From: Labrenzia sp. DG1229
GTDB lineage: Bacteria; Pseudomonadota; Alphaproteobacteria; Rhizobiales; Stappiaceae
Assembly (NCBI RefSeq): GCF_000521215.1
Contig: NZ_KI928927.1
Span: 383,710 to 447,709, forward strand
Length of the DNA stretch: 64,000 bases
Reading direction: 5' to 3'
Positions 43,442 to 53,191 of the stretch are shown here, one piece after another. The notes under the pieces were generated by a model. That model had not been told where the DNA came from, made no database searches, and was given only the letters and a program-made list of their open reading frames with translations. Made by a program: the position numbers and the translations under genes. The first letter of the stretch is position 1; every line of letters starts with the position of its first letter.

Positions 43442-45763
43442 ATGCTGAAATCGATTCGCATGCAGATCGCCCTGCTGGCGATTGTGCCGCTATTGGCTTA
43501 CGGAGTTGCGACATTCATCGCGCTCAACGAAGCTCACACGGAAAGTCGGATCGCTGCCGATATCTATCCGATTGCGCTGATGGCCGAGAAGTCCGAGGCC
43601 ATGCTTCATGAATTGCAGAAAGAGCGCGGCAGGACCGCGGTTCTTCTTGCAACAGGTTATGCAGATAAGCCCAGGGAACTCCTGGACAAGCAACGCGGCG
43701 CATCCGACAAGGCGCTTGACGATCTGCGAAATACGGTTGTTGATTTCAATGTCGGTAATCCCAAGCTTCTTGAAGAAGTTCGCGCCACCGCAAGCGGGCT
43801 GGACGCGATCGCCGGACATCGCTCCGGAATTGACGACCGGATCCTGGACGGCAAGCAAAACCTGGCATTTTATTCAGGTAAGATCCGTGACCTGATCCTG
43901 ATCATTCAGGAAGCCCAGCATGCAAGTGCGGATCCTGAGTATGCCGAACAGATGACACCGTTTCTGCTACTGACCGAAGCAATCGAGGCAGGTGGGCTGG
44001 AACGTGCGCTCGGCGCCCAGCTTTTCACGATCATTGAGAAAAACGAAGAAATACCAAATGATCAGTTTCTTGCCTATTTTGACCGCTTGTCGGTTGAAGC
44101 CACTTTCCTGGAGAACTTCAAGAGCGTTGCGACGCCGGAAGAACTTGCATCCTACGAGCAGATCGTGGTGGGACCTGCTGTTGGTCAGGTCACGGAGTGG
44201 CGCAATGTCTTGCGCTCATTGCCGCAGACGCGGGACAGTCAGGGGATCGAAGGATCCGTCTGGTTCGGGAAGGCGACGGAACGATTGGACCTGATCCGAG
44301 AAACTTCGCTGGGGATGCTCCAGGCCGCAGAACTAAGAGCACAGGAGCTTGCCGCTGTTGCGATTTCCCACCTCAATTACGTTATAGTCGAAACGCTTGC
44401 TGTTATCCTCTTGACCCTTGCAATATGTGTCTGGCAGCTCCGTAGCGTCAACGGCACTCTGGCAAACCTGACTGCCAACCTCGTGCGCATTTCCAATGGT
44501 GATATCGAGTTCAAGATGCCCTACGGCGAACGTAGTGATGCCATAGGGGATCTTGCGCGTGCCGGCGGTGTTTTTCAGGAGAATGCAAGGGTGCGCCAAA
44601 CGCTGGAGGATGAAGCTGCCAGGGAACGTGATCGAGAGCGTATGCGCCAGAATCACGTTGAGGAACTGATCAACAAGTTCAAGAATCTGATGAACAGCGT
44701 GACGGGCGAAGTTCATGAAAAGACAGGCACCATGACCGAGATTGCCGCGCGTGTCCGGTCGATCTCGCAAGATGCATCTGGAGCTGCAACACAAGCTCGC
44801 GATGCATCGGCTTCATCATCAAACAACGTTCAGACGGTCGCAGCGGCAGCCGAAGAGATGTCCGCGGCAATCCAGGAAATCATGAGCCAGGCCGATCGAG
44901 CCAACACTGTCCTCAGTGACGCGACGGGTGTGGCACAACGAACTGATCACAGTGTTTCAAGCCTCGCGGAAGCGGTGGAAAAAATCGGGACCGTAGTGGA
45001 GATGATCCGGGCAATTGCCGAACAGACCAACCTTCTTGCGCTGAATGCGACCATTGAAGCCGCAAGAGCCGGTGAAGCCGGAAAGGGGTTCGCGGTCGTC
45101 GCGGCGGAGGTCAAGGAGCTTTCCACACAAACCGCCAAGGCAACGGAGGAAATCTCAAGTCAGATTTCTTCCGTCCAGGGACTGACCGATGAAGCCGTCG
45201 GTTCCATTCGGAAGATTTCCGGCTCTATTGAGATGATCAGCGAAGTGACCGGTGCGATCACGACCGCGGTCGGTGAGCAAAGCGTTGCAACTCAGGAGAT
45301 TTCGCAAAGTATCACGATGGCTGCGAGCGAAACGAGCAATGCCGTCAACAGCGCCGAAAGCGTCGATCAGGCCGTTCAGACAACTGCGGGCGAAGCTCAA
45401 ATCGTCGATCGCATCTCCGGTGAGGTCAAGGACGTTGCCGATCAGATGGCCAGGGGCATTGAAGGGTTCCTTGTCGAGATGGCCCAGGACGTGGAGGAAC
45501 GTCGCCGGGCATCGCGCACGCTTGAGACCGGTCAGACTGTAACATTGACTACTCAGGGTGGGCACGAGATTACGACCAGCCTGGTGAACAGTTCCGAAGG
45601 TGGTGTTGCGGTCACCGGCTTTGAAGGTGCCGACGTTGGAATGCGCATTACCTATGAGGACGCTTCCGGTGACAGGCACCCCATGGAAGTCAGGTGGGTT
45701 AAGGACGGTATCGTCGGACTGAAAATCAATGCCGCCGACGGTCAACTGAATGCGGCGGCTTGA
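43442..45763 (+). CDS. Methyl-accepting chemotaxis protein with NIT sensor and C-terminal PilZ domain
   Basis: The 773-residue chemoreceptor has a first membrane span at about 7-29 and a periplasmic NIT-type (nitrate/nitrite-sensing) helical domain (about 50-290, with [20 protein letters not shown] and [20 protein letters not shown]). A second span lies at about 310-330, then HAMP and a cytoplasmic signalling hairpin (about 430-660; tip [20 protein letters not shown]). The extra C-terminal part (about 687-773) is PilZ-like: RRASR matches RxxxR and NSSEGG matches N/DxSxxG, the c-di-GMP-binding motifs. It should couple an external ligand and internal c-di-GMP to CheA. Confidence 0.92.
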   Translation: MLKSIRMQIALLAIVPLLAYGVATFIALNEAHTESRIAADIYPIALMAEKSEAMLHELQKERGRTAVLLATGYADKPRELLDKQRGASDKALDDLRNTVVDFNVGNPKLLEEVRATASGLDAIAGHRSGIDDRILDGKQNLAFYSGKIRDLILIIQEAQHASADPEYAEQMTPFLLLTEAIEAGGLERALGAQLFTIIEKNEEIPNDQFLAYFDRLSVEATFLENFKSVATPEELASYEQIVVGPAVGQVTEWRNVLRSLPQTRDSQGIEGSVWFGKATERLDLIRETSLGMLQAAELRAQELAAVAISHLNYVIVETLAVILLTLAICVWQLRSVNGTLANLTANLVRISNGDIEFKMPYGERSDAIGDLARAGGVFQENARVRQTLEDEAARERDRERMRQNHVEELINKFKNLMNSVTGEVHEKTGTMTEIAARVRSISQDASGAATQARDASASSSNNVQTVAAAAEEMSAAIQEIMSQADRANTVLSDATGVAQRTDHSVSSLAEAVEKIGTVVEMIRAIAEQTNLLALNATIEAARAGEAGKGFAVVAAEVKELSTQTAKATEEISSQISSVQGLTDEAVGSIRKISGSIEMISEVTGAITTAVGEQSVATQEISQSITMAASETSNAVNSAESVDQAVQTTAGEAQIVDRISGEVKDVADQMARGIEGFLVEMAQDVEERRRASRTLETGQTVTLTTQGGHEITTSLVNSSEGGVAVTGFEGADVGMRITYEDASGDRHPMEVRWVKDGIVGLKINAADGQLNAAA

Positions 45764-45800
45764 ATTGCAACCCCCTCCACGCAATTGAGCTAGTTCGCAC

Positions 45801-45845
45801 AAAGCCGGGAAAGACTTGCGTCGCAAGGCTTTCCCGGCTTTTCTC
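45801..45845 (+). terminator. Strong hairpin terminator directly before the ligase start codon
   Basis: AAGCCGGGAAAG pairs perfectly with CTTTCCCGGCTT, with an inner CTTGCG/CGCAAG helix, and is followed by a short T-rich tail. It suits termination of the chemoreceptor transcript. Its tail ends only 5 bp before the ligase ATG, leaving no space for a promoter or ribosome-binding site of ordinary form between them. Confidence 0.85.
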
Positions 45846-45850
45846 TGATC

Positions 45851-47500
45851 ATGCAGGCTTTCTCCCAGCTTCTGGACCGACTTTCCCTCGAACCCCGGCG
45901 CCTTGCGAAGGAGGCGTTGCTGGTGCGTTACTTTCAGGAAACGGCCAATCCGGATCGTGGCTACGCCCTTGCCGCACTGACCGGAGGGCTTTCTTTCAAA
46001 AACGCAAAGCCGGCGCTTCTTCGATCCCTGATCAGTGAGCGAACAGATCCGCAGCTGTTTGCGCTATCTTATGATTTTGTCGGGGATCTTTCCGAAACAA
46101 TAGCGCTGATGTGGCCCGAGGCCGGAAGGGACCGTCCTGATGAGTCCAACGGCGAGTTGACACTGACGCAGGTCGTTACTGAATTGGAGACGGCCGGAAA
46201 AACGGACGTTCCCAGATTGTTGACGGCTTGGCTTGACCGGCTGGACGAGACAGGAAGGTGGGCGCTGTTGAAACTCGTGACCGGCGGCCTGCGCGTCGGT
46301 GTCTCCTCTAGGCTTGCCAAGACATCGGTTGCAAAGCTCGGCTGTCTCAATGTGTCTCAGATTGAAGAAGTCTGGCATGGATTGAAACCGCCCTATGAAA
46401 CTCTCTTTGCCTGGGCAGAGGGAAAAGGCAACAGACCTGACAATCAGGATCCGGCGCCGTTCCGGCCGGTAATGCTGGCGCACCCGCTGGATGAAAACCG
46501 GGATCCTGACTTGCTGGTGTCCGCGGACTACGCAGTTGAATGGAAATGGGACGGCATCCGGGTGCAGGCAGCTGCAGGGAAGACTTCAAGCGGTGAAACG
46601 GTTCGCCGCCTTTACAGCCGCACGGGCGAGGATATTTCCAGGGCGTTTCCCGATATTGTCGAGTTGCTGGATTTCAATGCCTGCATCGATGGTGAGCTAC
46701 TGATAGTACATGATGGCAAGGTAAAACCATTTTCCGACCTTCAGAAACGCCTGAATCGCAAGACAGCAGGACCGAAACTGATCCGGGACCATCCGGCAGC
46801 GATCCGGGCATACGATCTGCTCCAGATAGGCGACGAGGATCTGCGCGATTGGCCGTTTGTTGAGCGGCGCAAGAGGTTGGAGGCGTTCATTGGTACAGTT
46901 TCAGACCCGCGCATCGAGCTGTCACCGATGGTTGAAGTGAACGGGTGGGATGAAATGGCCGCAGCGCGCGCCGACCCGCACAAACTTCTCCGGACCCATG
47001 ACGCCGAAGCTGTAGAGGGACTGATGCTCAAGCAATGGGCCTCTTCATATGTCAGCGGCCGGCCGAAAGGACCCTGGTTCAAATGGAAACGGGAACCGTT
47101 TCTGGTCGACACCGTGCTCATGTATGCACAGCGGGGGCACGGAAAACGGTCATCCTTTTACTCGGACTACACATTTGGCGTTTGGCGGCGTGGAGATGCC
47201 GGCGAGGAATTGGTGCCGGTCGGCAAAGCTTATTTTGGCTTCACCGATGAAGAACTTCGTGAAATTGACCGATTTGTCCGCAACAACACAATCAACCGTT
47301 TTGGCCCTGTGCGGGAAGTCGAACACGGCAAGGATCAAGGTCTTGTTCTGGAAGTGGCCTTCGAAGGACTGAACCGTTCGACCCGGCACAAGTCCGGCGT
47401 TGCCATGCGGTTTCCAAGAATATCCAGGTTGCGATGGGACAAGCCGCCGGCTGAAGCTGACCGGTTGGAAGCCTTGGAATCGTTGCTGCCGGACAGTTGA
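45851..47500 (+). CDS. ATP-dependent DNA ligase (ligase-associated DNA damage response type)
   Basis: A 549-residue ATP-dependent ligase with an N-terminal DNA-binding domain (about 1-200), a nucleotidyltransferase domain with adenylated Lys232 in VEWKWDGIRVQ, later motifs DGELLIV, EGLMLKQW and PWFKWKREP (motif V, two lysines), and an OB-fold C-terminus. Its N-terminal MQAFSQLLDRLSLEPRRLAK matches the ligase of the four-gene repair cluster. No ribosome-binding site is visible and a terminator abuts its start. It is about 9.4 kb from its usual partners (exonuclease, helicase, PdeM). Confidence 0.93.
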   Translation: MQAFSQLLDRLSLEPRRLAKEALLVRYFQETANPDRGYALAALTGGLSFKNAKPALLRSLISERTDPQLFALSYDFVGDLSETIALMWPEAGRDRPDESNGELTLTQVVTELETAGKTDVPRLLTAWLDRLDETGRWALLKLVTGGLRVGVSSRLAKTSVAKLGCLNVSQIEEVWHGLKPPYETLFAWAEGKGNRPDNQDPAPFRPVMLAHPLDENRDPDLLVSADYAVEWKWDGIRVQAAAGKTSSGETVRRLYSRTGEDISRAFPDIVELLDFNACIDGELLIVHDGKVKPFSDLQKRLNRKTAGPKLIRDHPAAIRAYDLLQIGDEDLRDWPFVERRKRLEAFIGTVSDPRIELSPMVEVNGWDEMAAARADPHKLLRTHDAEAVEGLMLKQWASSYVSGRPKGPWFKWKREPFLVDTVLMYAQRGHGKRSSFYSDYTFGVWRRGDAGEELVPVGKAYFGFTDEELREIDRFVRNNTINRFGPVREVEHGKDQGLVLEVAFEGLNRSTRHKSGVAMRFPRISRLRWDKPPAEADRLEALESLLPDS

Positions 47501-47624
47501 GCATTCGCAGGGATGAACCGGAAAGTTTTCGCAAGCCGCGCTTTGGCCATGGATTTGTGTCACCCATCACCGCTATGAGAGTACAGCGACAGGTCTGCTG
47601 TTGAGCAAAACCCGGAGACCCACG

Positions 47625-48161
47625 ATGACGATGCGCAAGATTACGTTCCTTTACTTCTTTGGCGCGGTAGCGGCTGTCTTGGTCCTGGCCGTGCCTGCGC
47701 AAGCCCAGTCAGGAATGGCAAGCAAGGATACCAACGCCGTGACCGGGGGACAGCCTGAGCGGTTCTCTCTTGTTGAAGCCGATGGAGACATTCTGAGGGT
47801 CGACCGGCAAACTGGTACTGTTTCGATTTGCCGGAAACAGAACAGCTCCTGGAGATGCAACCCGGTGCCTTTGGCAGAAGAAGCCTATCTTGCGGAAATC
47901 AATGAGCTTGCAGCGGAAGTTGACCGTCTGACAGCCCGTCTTGAGCAACTGGAAGATCAGGCAGGATCTCCCACGCCGCAAGCACCTGGTTCGACTCTGA
48001 AACGGCAGGGTCCGAAGACAGATGGCGGGGACCAGACATCCAGATGGATCGAGGAGGATGAAGAGCTGGAACGGGTTCTGAGCTTTACTGAGGGTGCCAT
48101 GCGGCGATTTTTCGGCATGGTGCGCGACTTGCAGAAAGATTTTGACAACGAGGGGAACTAG
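47625..48161 (+). CDS. Exported hypothetical protein with coiled coil
   Basis: Not assigned to a known function. The 178-residue product has a clear signal peptide (residues about 1-25, ending VPAQAQS), a short beta-rich part (RFSLVEADGDILRVDRQTGT followed by VSICRKQNSSWRCNPVP with two cysteines), a coiled coil (about 85-115, LAEINELAAEVDRLTARLEQ) and a charged C-terminus. GGAG precedes the ATG at 47625. The DGDILRVDRQTG and CR segments are seen in other small alphaproteobacterial periplasmic proteins. It follows the ligase gene by 124 bp. Confidence 0.75.
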   Translation: MTMRKITFLYFFGAVAAVLVLAVPAQAQSGMASKDTNAVTGGQPERFSLVEADGDILRVDRQTGTVSICRKQNSSWRCNPVPLAEEAYLAEINELAAEVDRLTARLEQLEDQAGSPTPQAPGSTLKRQGPKTDGGDQTSRWIEEDEELERVLSFTEGAMRRFFGMVRDLQKDFDNEGN

Positions 48162-48343
48162 ACGTGGTGCCTCAACAGGTTGTCTTCATCGAACACGGTG
48201 TCAGGGGCGCCAGTGATCAATAGCACCCACCGTACAGCATTCACGAGCCTATACGATGAGGGGTATCGCACTTGCCCCTGTTATTTGTTGTAAATTGAAT
48301 TGAAGCCCAACAAGTGGCCTGGTTGCCCTTGAGCGAATTCCGG

Positions 48344-48391
48344 GTTGAGAAGCGCAGGCAAGATTTGGATTGCCTTGCGCCCGGTCTCAAC
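48344..48391. other. Long two-part hairpin beside the thioesterase stop
   Basis: GTTGAGA pairs with TCTCAAC, and inside it GCGCAGGCAA pairs with TTGCCTTGCGC apart from one bulged base, around an 8-base loop. The structure ends 16 bp from the minus-strand thioesterase stop. It has no T-tract on either side, so its role as terminator, repeat or RNA element is open. Confidence 0.5.
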
Positions 48392-48407
48392 TGCTAAACC
48401 ATTTGAG

Positions 48408-49277
48408 TTAGTCGATTAGCATCTTTGAAATGCTGCCGTGAGCTTCTTCCGGCAAAGCAACGGCCTTGCGCGTCGAAAGATCCATTGTCAGGGCGACAAC
48501 GTCCAGGGTAGCGACCAGTCTGGTCGTGCGGCTTTCAAACAAATGATGCCGCATCGAGAAAGTGTTGGCGTTGACGCTGGTGAATCCTGTTGCAACGACC
48601 ACTGTGTCTCCGGATTTAACCGGTGTCGACCAGGTCAACTTCATCTCTGCGGCAACCCGGCCATATCCGTTTTGGTTTAGATATGCATGATCCATCGGTG
48701 TGCGCTGCCAGACATGCGCGACGCCATCGGTAAAGCAGGAGAGGGCAAACTGGTCGTCCGCCTTTCCGTCCGGCCCGATGTTGCGCGGCAGCACAGTTCC
48801 CCTGAAGCAGATTTCCGCACCATGAGACAACAGTCCTGGCAACGAGGTGCGCAGTCCCGCCGGACCGGAGGGGATTCCGCGCGGAGCAGCTTCGGAAATC
48901 ATGGGGGTCTGGAATTCCTTGAAACGCTGACGCAGCGATTTGGCTGAATTCGGGCTTGGTTCATATCCGTCGAGGGCGGTTGCTGCCAGGGTGCCTGTGG
49001 TTCCGTCACGCATTTCATGCACAACGGTCAACATGTGCGGACCGTCGAAAGCGACGCTGGAGTGTACGGTGATCAGGTCGCCTGTGCGCAGCTCCCGGTG
49101 GTAGCGGACGTGTCTCACACGTCTTGCGCCGACAATTGTTTCGCTCAGTCCGCACATCAAACGGAACTGGCGGTCGGCTTCTTCAAATCGGCTAAAATAG
49201 AACTGAACGTTTAGGTGATCATTTTCATCGCATTCCCAGCGATTCACAAATGAGTAAAAAGTAGCTTGAATGGTCAT
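48408..49277 (-). CDS. Acyl-CoA thioesterase-like double hot-dog protein
   Basis: The 289-residue protein contains two hot-dog domains. The first starts with YSFVNRWECDENDHLNVQFY (WECDENDHLNV resembles the 4-hydroxybenzoyl-CoA thioesterase family site, Asp near residue 19), with GLSETIVGARRVRHVRYHRE following. The second starts near residue 190 (HVWQRTPMDHAYLNQNGYGR, then KLTWSTPVKSGDTVVVATG). It probably hydrolyses an acyl-CoA or aryl-CoA. The substrate is unknown and no metabolic partner lies beside it. Its upstream region is an A+T-rich spacer shared with the divergent response-regulator gene. Confidence 0.8.
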   Translation of the reverse strand: MTIQATFYSFVNRWECDENDHLNVQFYFSRFEEADRQFRLMCGLSETIVGARRVRHVRYHRELRTGDLITVHSSVAFDGPHMLTVVHEMRDGTTGTLAATALDGYEPSPNSAKSLRQRFKEFQTPMISEAAPRGIPSGPAGLRTSLPGLLSHGAEICFRGTVLPRNIGPDGKADDQFALSCFTDGVAHVWQRTPMDHAYLNQNGYGRVAAEMKLTWSTPVKSGDTVVVATGFTSVNANTFSMRHHLFESRTTRLVATLDVVALTMDLSTRKAVALPEEAHGSISKMLID

Positions 49278-49748
49278 TCTATAACTTCGTGCGCTTAGTG
49301 ATTTATTTGGTTTTTGCGAATTGGTACAAGTTCATTTGTTGCCCTCTTTTGAGATTTTATCAATAAGAAATGTAGACTGTGGAAAAAATAGTTTGGATTG
49401 GTGGCGAAATATTCTCAAGAGGTGGAATGCTACTGCGGAAACTTAATATTAAACCCGTAGTTGCACGTTCCGATATGAAGTTAATCTAGGTTTTATATTA
49501 AAAGAGAAGGATTGCGTGCCGGTGAAAATCTATCGTCTTGCCGTAGAGGCGCGGACGAAAAAGTGCATACATTCACCAAAAGCATTGTTTGACTTGCGCG
49601 CAACCCATGATGCAAACATACTTCAAACAAGCCGCATTACGGAACAAAAAGCCGATAGGGTCGCCTTGAAGCGCACGCTTGGAGCGGAGCGCTCGGCGAA
49701 AAAAGGCTGGTAAGGCGGAAAAGTGACCGTTGAGGGAGGAAAAACAAC
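49278..49748. other. 471-bp A+T-rich intergenic region upstream of the response regulator
   Basis: Shared upstream region of the thioesterase-like gene and the response-regulator gene, clearly richer in A+T than the surroundings. The only candidate gene is the short frame at 49516-49713. No known motif was recognised. Confidence 0.55.
49516..49713 (+). CDS. Possible small basic protein upstream of the response regulator
   Basis: A GTG-started frame of 65 codons with a good AGAAGGA site 6 bp upstream. The product is basic, lacks membrane segments or known motifs, and ends 35 bp before the response-regulator start. The ribosome-binding site and position are the only support; it may equally be noise in a leader. 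Confidence 0.3.
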   Translation: MPVKIYRLAVEARTKKCIHSPKALFDLRATHDANILQTSRITEQKADRVALKRTLGAERSAKKGW

Positions 49749-50429
49749 GTGTCGTCGACCTCATATCGTTTTATCATCGCAGATGATCATCCTCTGTTTC
49801 GTGGAGCTCTGCGGCAAACGCTCGAAACGCAGTATCCTGATGCGTCCATAGAGGAAGCAGGAGCGCTTGAAGATGTAACGTCGCGCCTTGAAAAGGACGG
49901 CGATGCCGATCTCATCCTTCTCGATCTCACAATGCCTGGAATGCGGGGCTTTTCCGGCCTGATGTATTTGCGTGCGCAATATGCAGGTGTTCCGGTGGTT
50001 GTTGTTTCCGCGAATGAAGAGCCGCAGGCAATCCGCAGGGCAATCGAATTCGGAGCTTCTGGTTTCATACCCAAATCACACGGCATCGAAGTCATCCGTC
50101 AGGCGATTTCCGAGGTCATGTCCGGCAACATGTGGACACCACCCGATGTCGATCTGAAGGCTGACGATGGCAGTGATGACCTGGTTCAACGCTTGTCCAC
50201 GCTGACACCGCAACAGGTTCGCGTTCTCATGATGTTGTCCGAAGGCCTGCTGAACAAGCAGATCGCGTATGAGTTGTCGGTGTCCGAGGCCACGGTCAAG
50301 GCTCATGTCTCTGCCATTCTGCAAAAGCTTGGTGTGGAAAGCCGAACTCAAGCCGTCATCGCCGCCTCCAAGATTGAGGCCGGGCAATGGCATCTCGGCG
50401 GGGAAACGCAGGAAGCTGCCGGGGCGTAG
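49749..50429 (+). CDS. LuxR/NarL-family response regulator (CrbR/ErdR-like)
   Basis: The 226-residue protein has a receiver domain (about 5-120; acidic pair in IIADDHP, phospho-Asp in LILLDLTMPGM near residue 58, SANEE and GFIPKS) and a C-terminal LuxR helix-turn-helix (about 150-210; LTPQQVRVLMMLSEGLLNKQ, then IAYELSVSEATVKAHVSAIL). It most resembles CrbR/ErdR-type regulators, which pair with transporter-kinase hybrids like the one at 53192-56713 and control acetate or alcohol metabolism. GTG start with a GAGGGAGG site. The pairing is inferred from family and proximity. Confidence 0.85.
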   Translation: MSSTSYRFIIADDHPLFRGALRQTLETQYPDASIEEAGALEDVTSRLEKDGDADLILLDLTMPGMRGFSGLMYLRAQYAGVPVVVVSANEEPQAIRRAIEFGASGFIPKSHGIEVIRQAISEVMSGNMWTPPDVDLKADDGSDDLVQRLSTLTPQQVRVLMMLSEGLLNKQIAYELSVSEATVKAHVSAILQKLGVESRTQAVIAASKIEAGQWHLGGETQEAAGA

Positions 50430-50791
50430 CGACATCCCTCCAACTCGGTGCCGGCAAATCCCTCGATCCACGCCGCAACGAGACCGGTCTGTGCGTCGTT
50501 TATGTGCCGAATGGCCATCGGAAGCAGTCTGTTAACCTAAACGGGCATTAGCTCTAAATTCTTTAAATGTTTCAGAAATTTCCGAAATTCAGGCCAAGCC
50601 TTTTACCGGAATTTCAGGGATTGCACGTACTTTCTCCCCATTGAGCTGTGACGCCCACAGTGACGAGAAGTGGATGCGGAGACGAGATGCGGCCCGGCGC
50701 CAATTGGAAATTGATCCTCCAGACGATATTGATGGCGCTATTGTCACCCGGGACGCGTATTAGATTTGCTGCGTCGAAGACGGATGGGCAA

Positions 50792-53187
50792 ATGGATTCC
50801 AGTCCGTCGAGGGCTCTTCTTCTTGCGTTCGGTCATCCGGTCGTCGATCAGTACCTGGCCTGCAAGGTGCGGGCGGCGCAGATCGCGAGTATCGCCCGCC
50901 TGACGCCGCTCACTATTCTTGCCAACATCGTCAACGTGGTGGTCGTCACTCCTGTTCTGGCACTGGTTCTGCCGCTTCCTTATGTTTTGGGTTGGGTAAT
51001 TGCGGTGTTAAGCCTTATGGCGCTCACCGCGATAAAATGGTTTCTGGCGAAACGCTCGCCGGTGGAACTGGCATCCCGACGCGCTCTTTCAGCAGCCTTG
51101 CGCCACGCTACGGTATTGAGTGCGCTTTGGGCTGTGGTGCCCATCGTCGCCTTTGCCAGTGGAAATTTGAACGGTATCTGGATTGCGTCCTGCATCACCA
51201 CCGGGATGATTTGTGGCGGAGGGTTTGCACTTGCCACTGTACCCCAGGCCGCCTTCAGGTGGGTCGCGATCCTCTATGTGGCAACCGTTGTCGCGCTTGT
51301 CATCGATCAAGGCGTGATGATGTGGCCGCTCCTGTTTTTGCTGACCAGCTACGCTTTCGTGGTGATCGGCAGCACGACAGCTGCGGGATGGTTGTTTGCA
51401 TCTCATTTTCTCGCCGAGGCGGAGCTCGAGAAGCACAGCGAACTGATTGCGCTGCTGCTGAACGAGTTTGAGGAAACATCGAGCGATTGGATCTGGGAAG
51501 CCAACAGTGCCGGCAATTTCCGGAATGTCTCAGACAGATTTCTGCATGCGAGCGGTCGAAGCAGGTCGGAACTCCATGCCATGCGCATGGTTGATCTGGC
51601 CTACTCTCTTGATGAGGACGAAGCGCGGGATGCGGTCGTCAAACTGGAGGAAGCCATTGCCCTGCAAAAATCCTTCCGCGAGATGATCATCGGTCTGACG
51701 GTCAATAGTGAAGAACGCTGGTGGTCACTTGCGGCAAGACCAATCTATGACGATCACGGCTCATTCGCTGGATACCGGGGGGTGGCCTCCGATATCACGG
51801 AACCTCGACGCGCTAATGCGTTGGCATCTCATCTGGCAGACCATGATTCACTGACCGGTATCGGAAACCGCAGCTGGTTCCTGAAGCAGGCTGAGAGCAT
51901 GCTGGAGGAACAAGCACGGACCGGCCAGAACACGCTGACGCTGTTTCTCATCGACCTGGACAATTTCAAGGTTGTCAACGATACGAGCGGACACCCGGCT
52001 GGTGATGAGCTTTTGCGGCAGGTTGCCGACAGGTTTACAGCCATCAGCGAGGGCAGGACCGCGTTGGCCCGCTTCGGGGGGACGAATTCGCTGCACTTGG
52101 CCGCTTCGTCAGCGACCAGGCGGCAAGTGCTTTTGCCGAAGAGCTTGTCAGCGTGACGCGAAAACCCTTCAGGATCGGGCGGCGAGACTTCGCTATCGGT
52201 TCAACGGTCGGCTTCACGAGGCTGCGCGACAAAGGGGACACGGTCGACGATCTGATGCGAAAGGCCGACATCGCCCTTTACAAGGCCAAGGAAAGTGGCC
52301 GTGGCCGGGCACTTGCATTTGAAAGCGCTATGGAGCGCGAGGTTCGCGAACGCCGGGAACTGGAGGCGGATCTGCGCGAGGCTTTCGAGTACGGCAAGCT
52401 CAGTGTCGAATTCCAGCCTATCGTCAATGCCCGATCGGGGAAAGTGGTCTCAAGCGAGGTTTTGGTTCGCTGGTTCCATCCAACGCGCGGTGAAGTTACG
52501 CCAAATACTTTCATTCCCATTGCCGAACATGCCGGTCTTATCCTGCCGCTCGGAAGCTGGGTTCTGCGAAAGGCATGTGCGGCGGCGGCGCAATGCCCCG
52601 AACTGGAGAGTGTCGCGGTGAACCTGTCTCCGGTTCAGTTCATGGACCCAAACCTTGTGGGGCATATCACGTCCGTTCTTGATGAGACCGGATTTCCACC
52701 CGAACGTCTTGTTCTTGAGATAACAGAATCGGTCTTTCTGCGGGACTTCGGATCGGCGCCGGACAAACTGGAAAAGCTTCGCGATCTCGGTATCAAGATT
52801 TCGCTGGATGATTTCGGCACCGGCTATTCGTCGCTGTCTTATCTGCGGCAATACAAGTTTGACAAGATCAAGATCGACAAGTCGTTTGTGGACGAGATCG
52901 GAGAACGCAGCGATGGTTTGGCCATTATTTCTGCCGTGATTGCTCTTGCGCACAACCTCGGTCTTGAGGTGACTGCGGAAGGAGTCGAGCGCCAGTTCCA
53001 GGTGGAAGCCTTGCGCACACTGGGGTGTGACACGTTGCAGGGTTATTACTTCGGCAAACCACATGCAAATCCGATGAAGATCACGCAAGTCAGCTCTGAA
53101 GACTGGGTAGACCGTAGCCCGAGTACAGCACCACAAAACGCCCTCGAGCATCAAAAGGTTCCGGGAATAAAATCCTCCGCATCCTGA
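50792..53187 (+). pseudogene. GGDEF-EAL c-di-GMP signalling protein interrupted by a one-base frameshift in the GGDEF motif
   Basis: Frame 1 (to 52156) encodes about six membrane segments, a PAS domain and the first half of a GGDEF domain (LASHLADHDSLTGIGNRSWF). The sequence then reads ARFGGTNS. Adding one G to the six-G run at 52076-52081 would give ARFGGDEFAAL and continue without a break into the second frame (from 52153). That frame holds the rest of GGDEF and a complete EAL domain: FQPIVNARSGKVVSSEVLVR, NLSPVQF, LEITES, DDFGTGYSS, KIDKSF, EGVE and QGYYF. So it is one gene with a single-base deletion, or a sequencing error, or a switchable tract. The EAL half could be made alone from the GTG at 52153. 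A longer frame start (50648) is possible. Confidence 0.88.
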
Positions 53188-53191
53188 AGAT

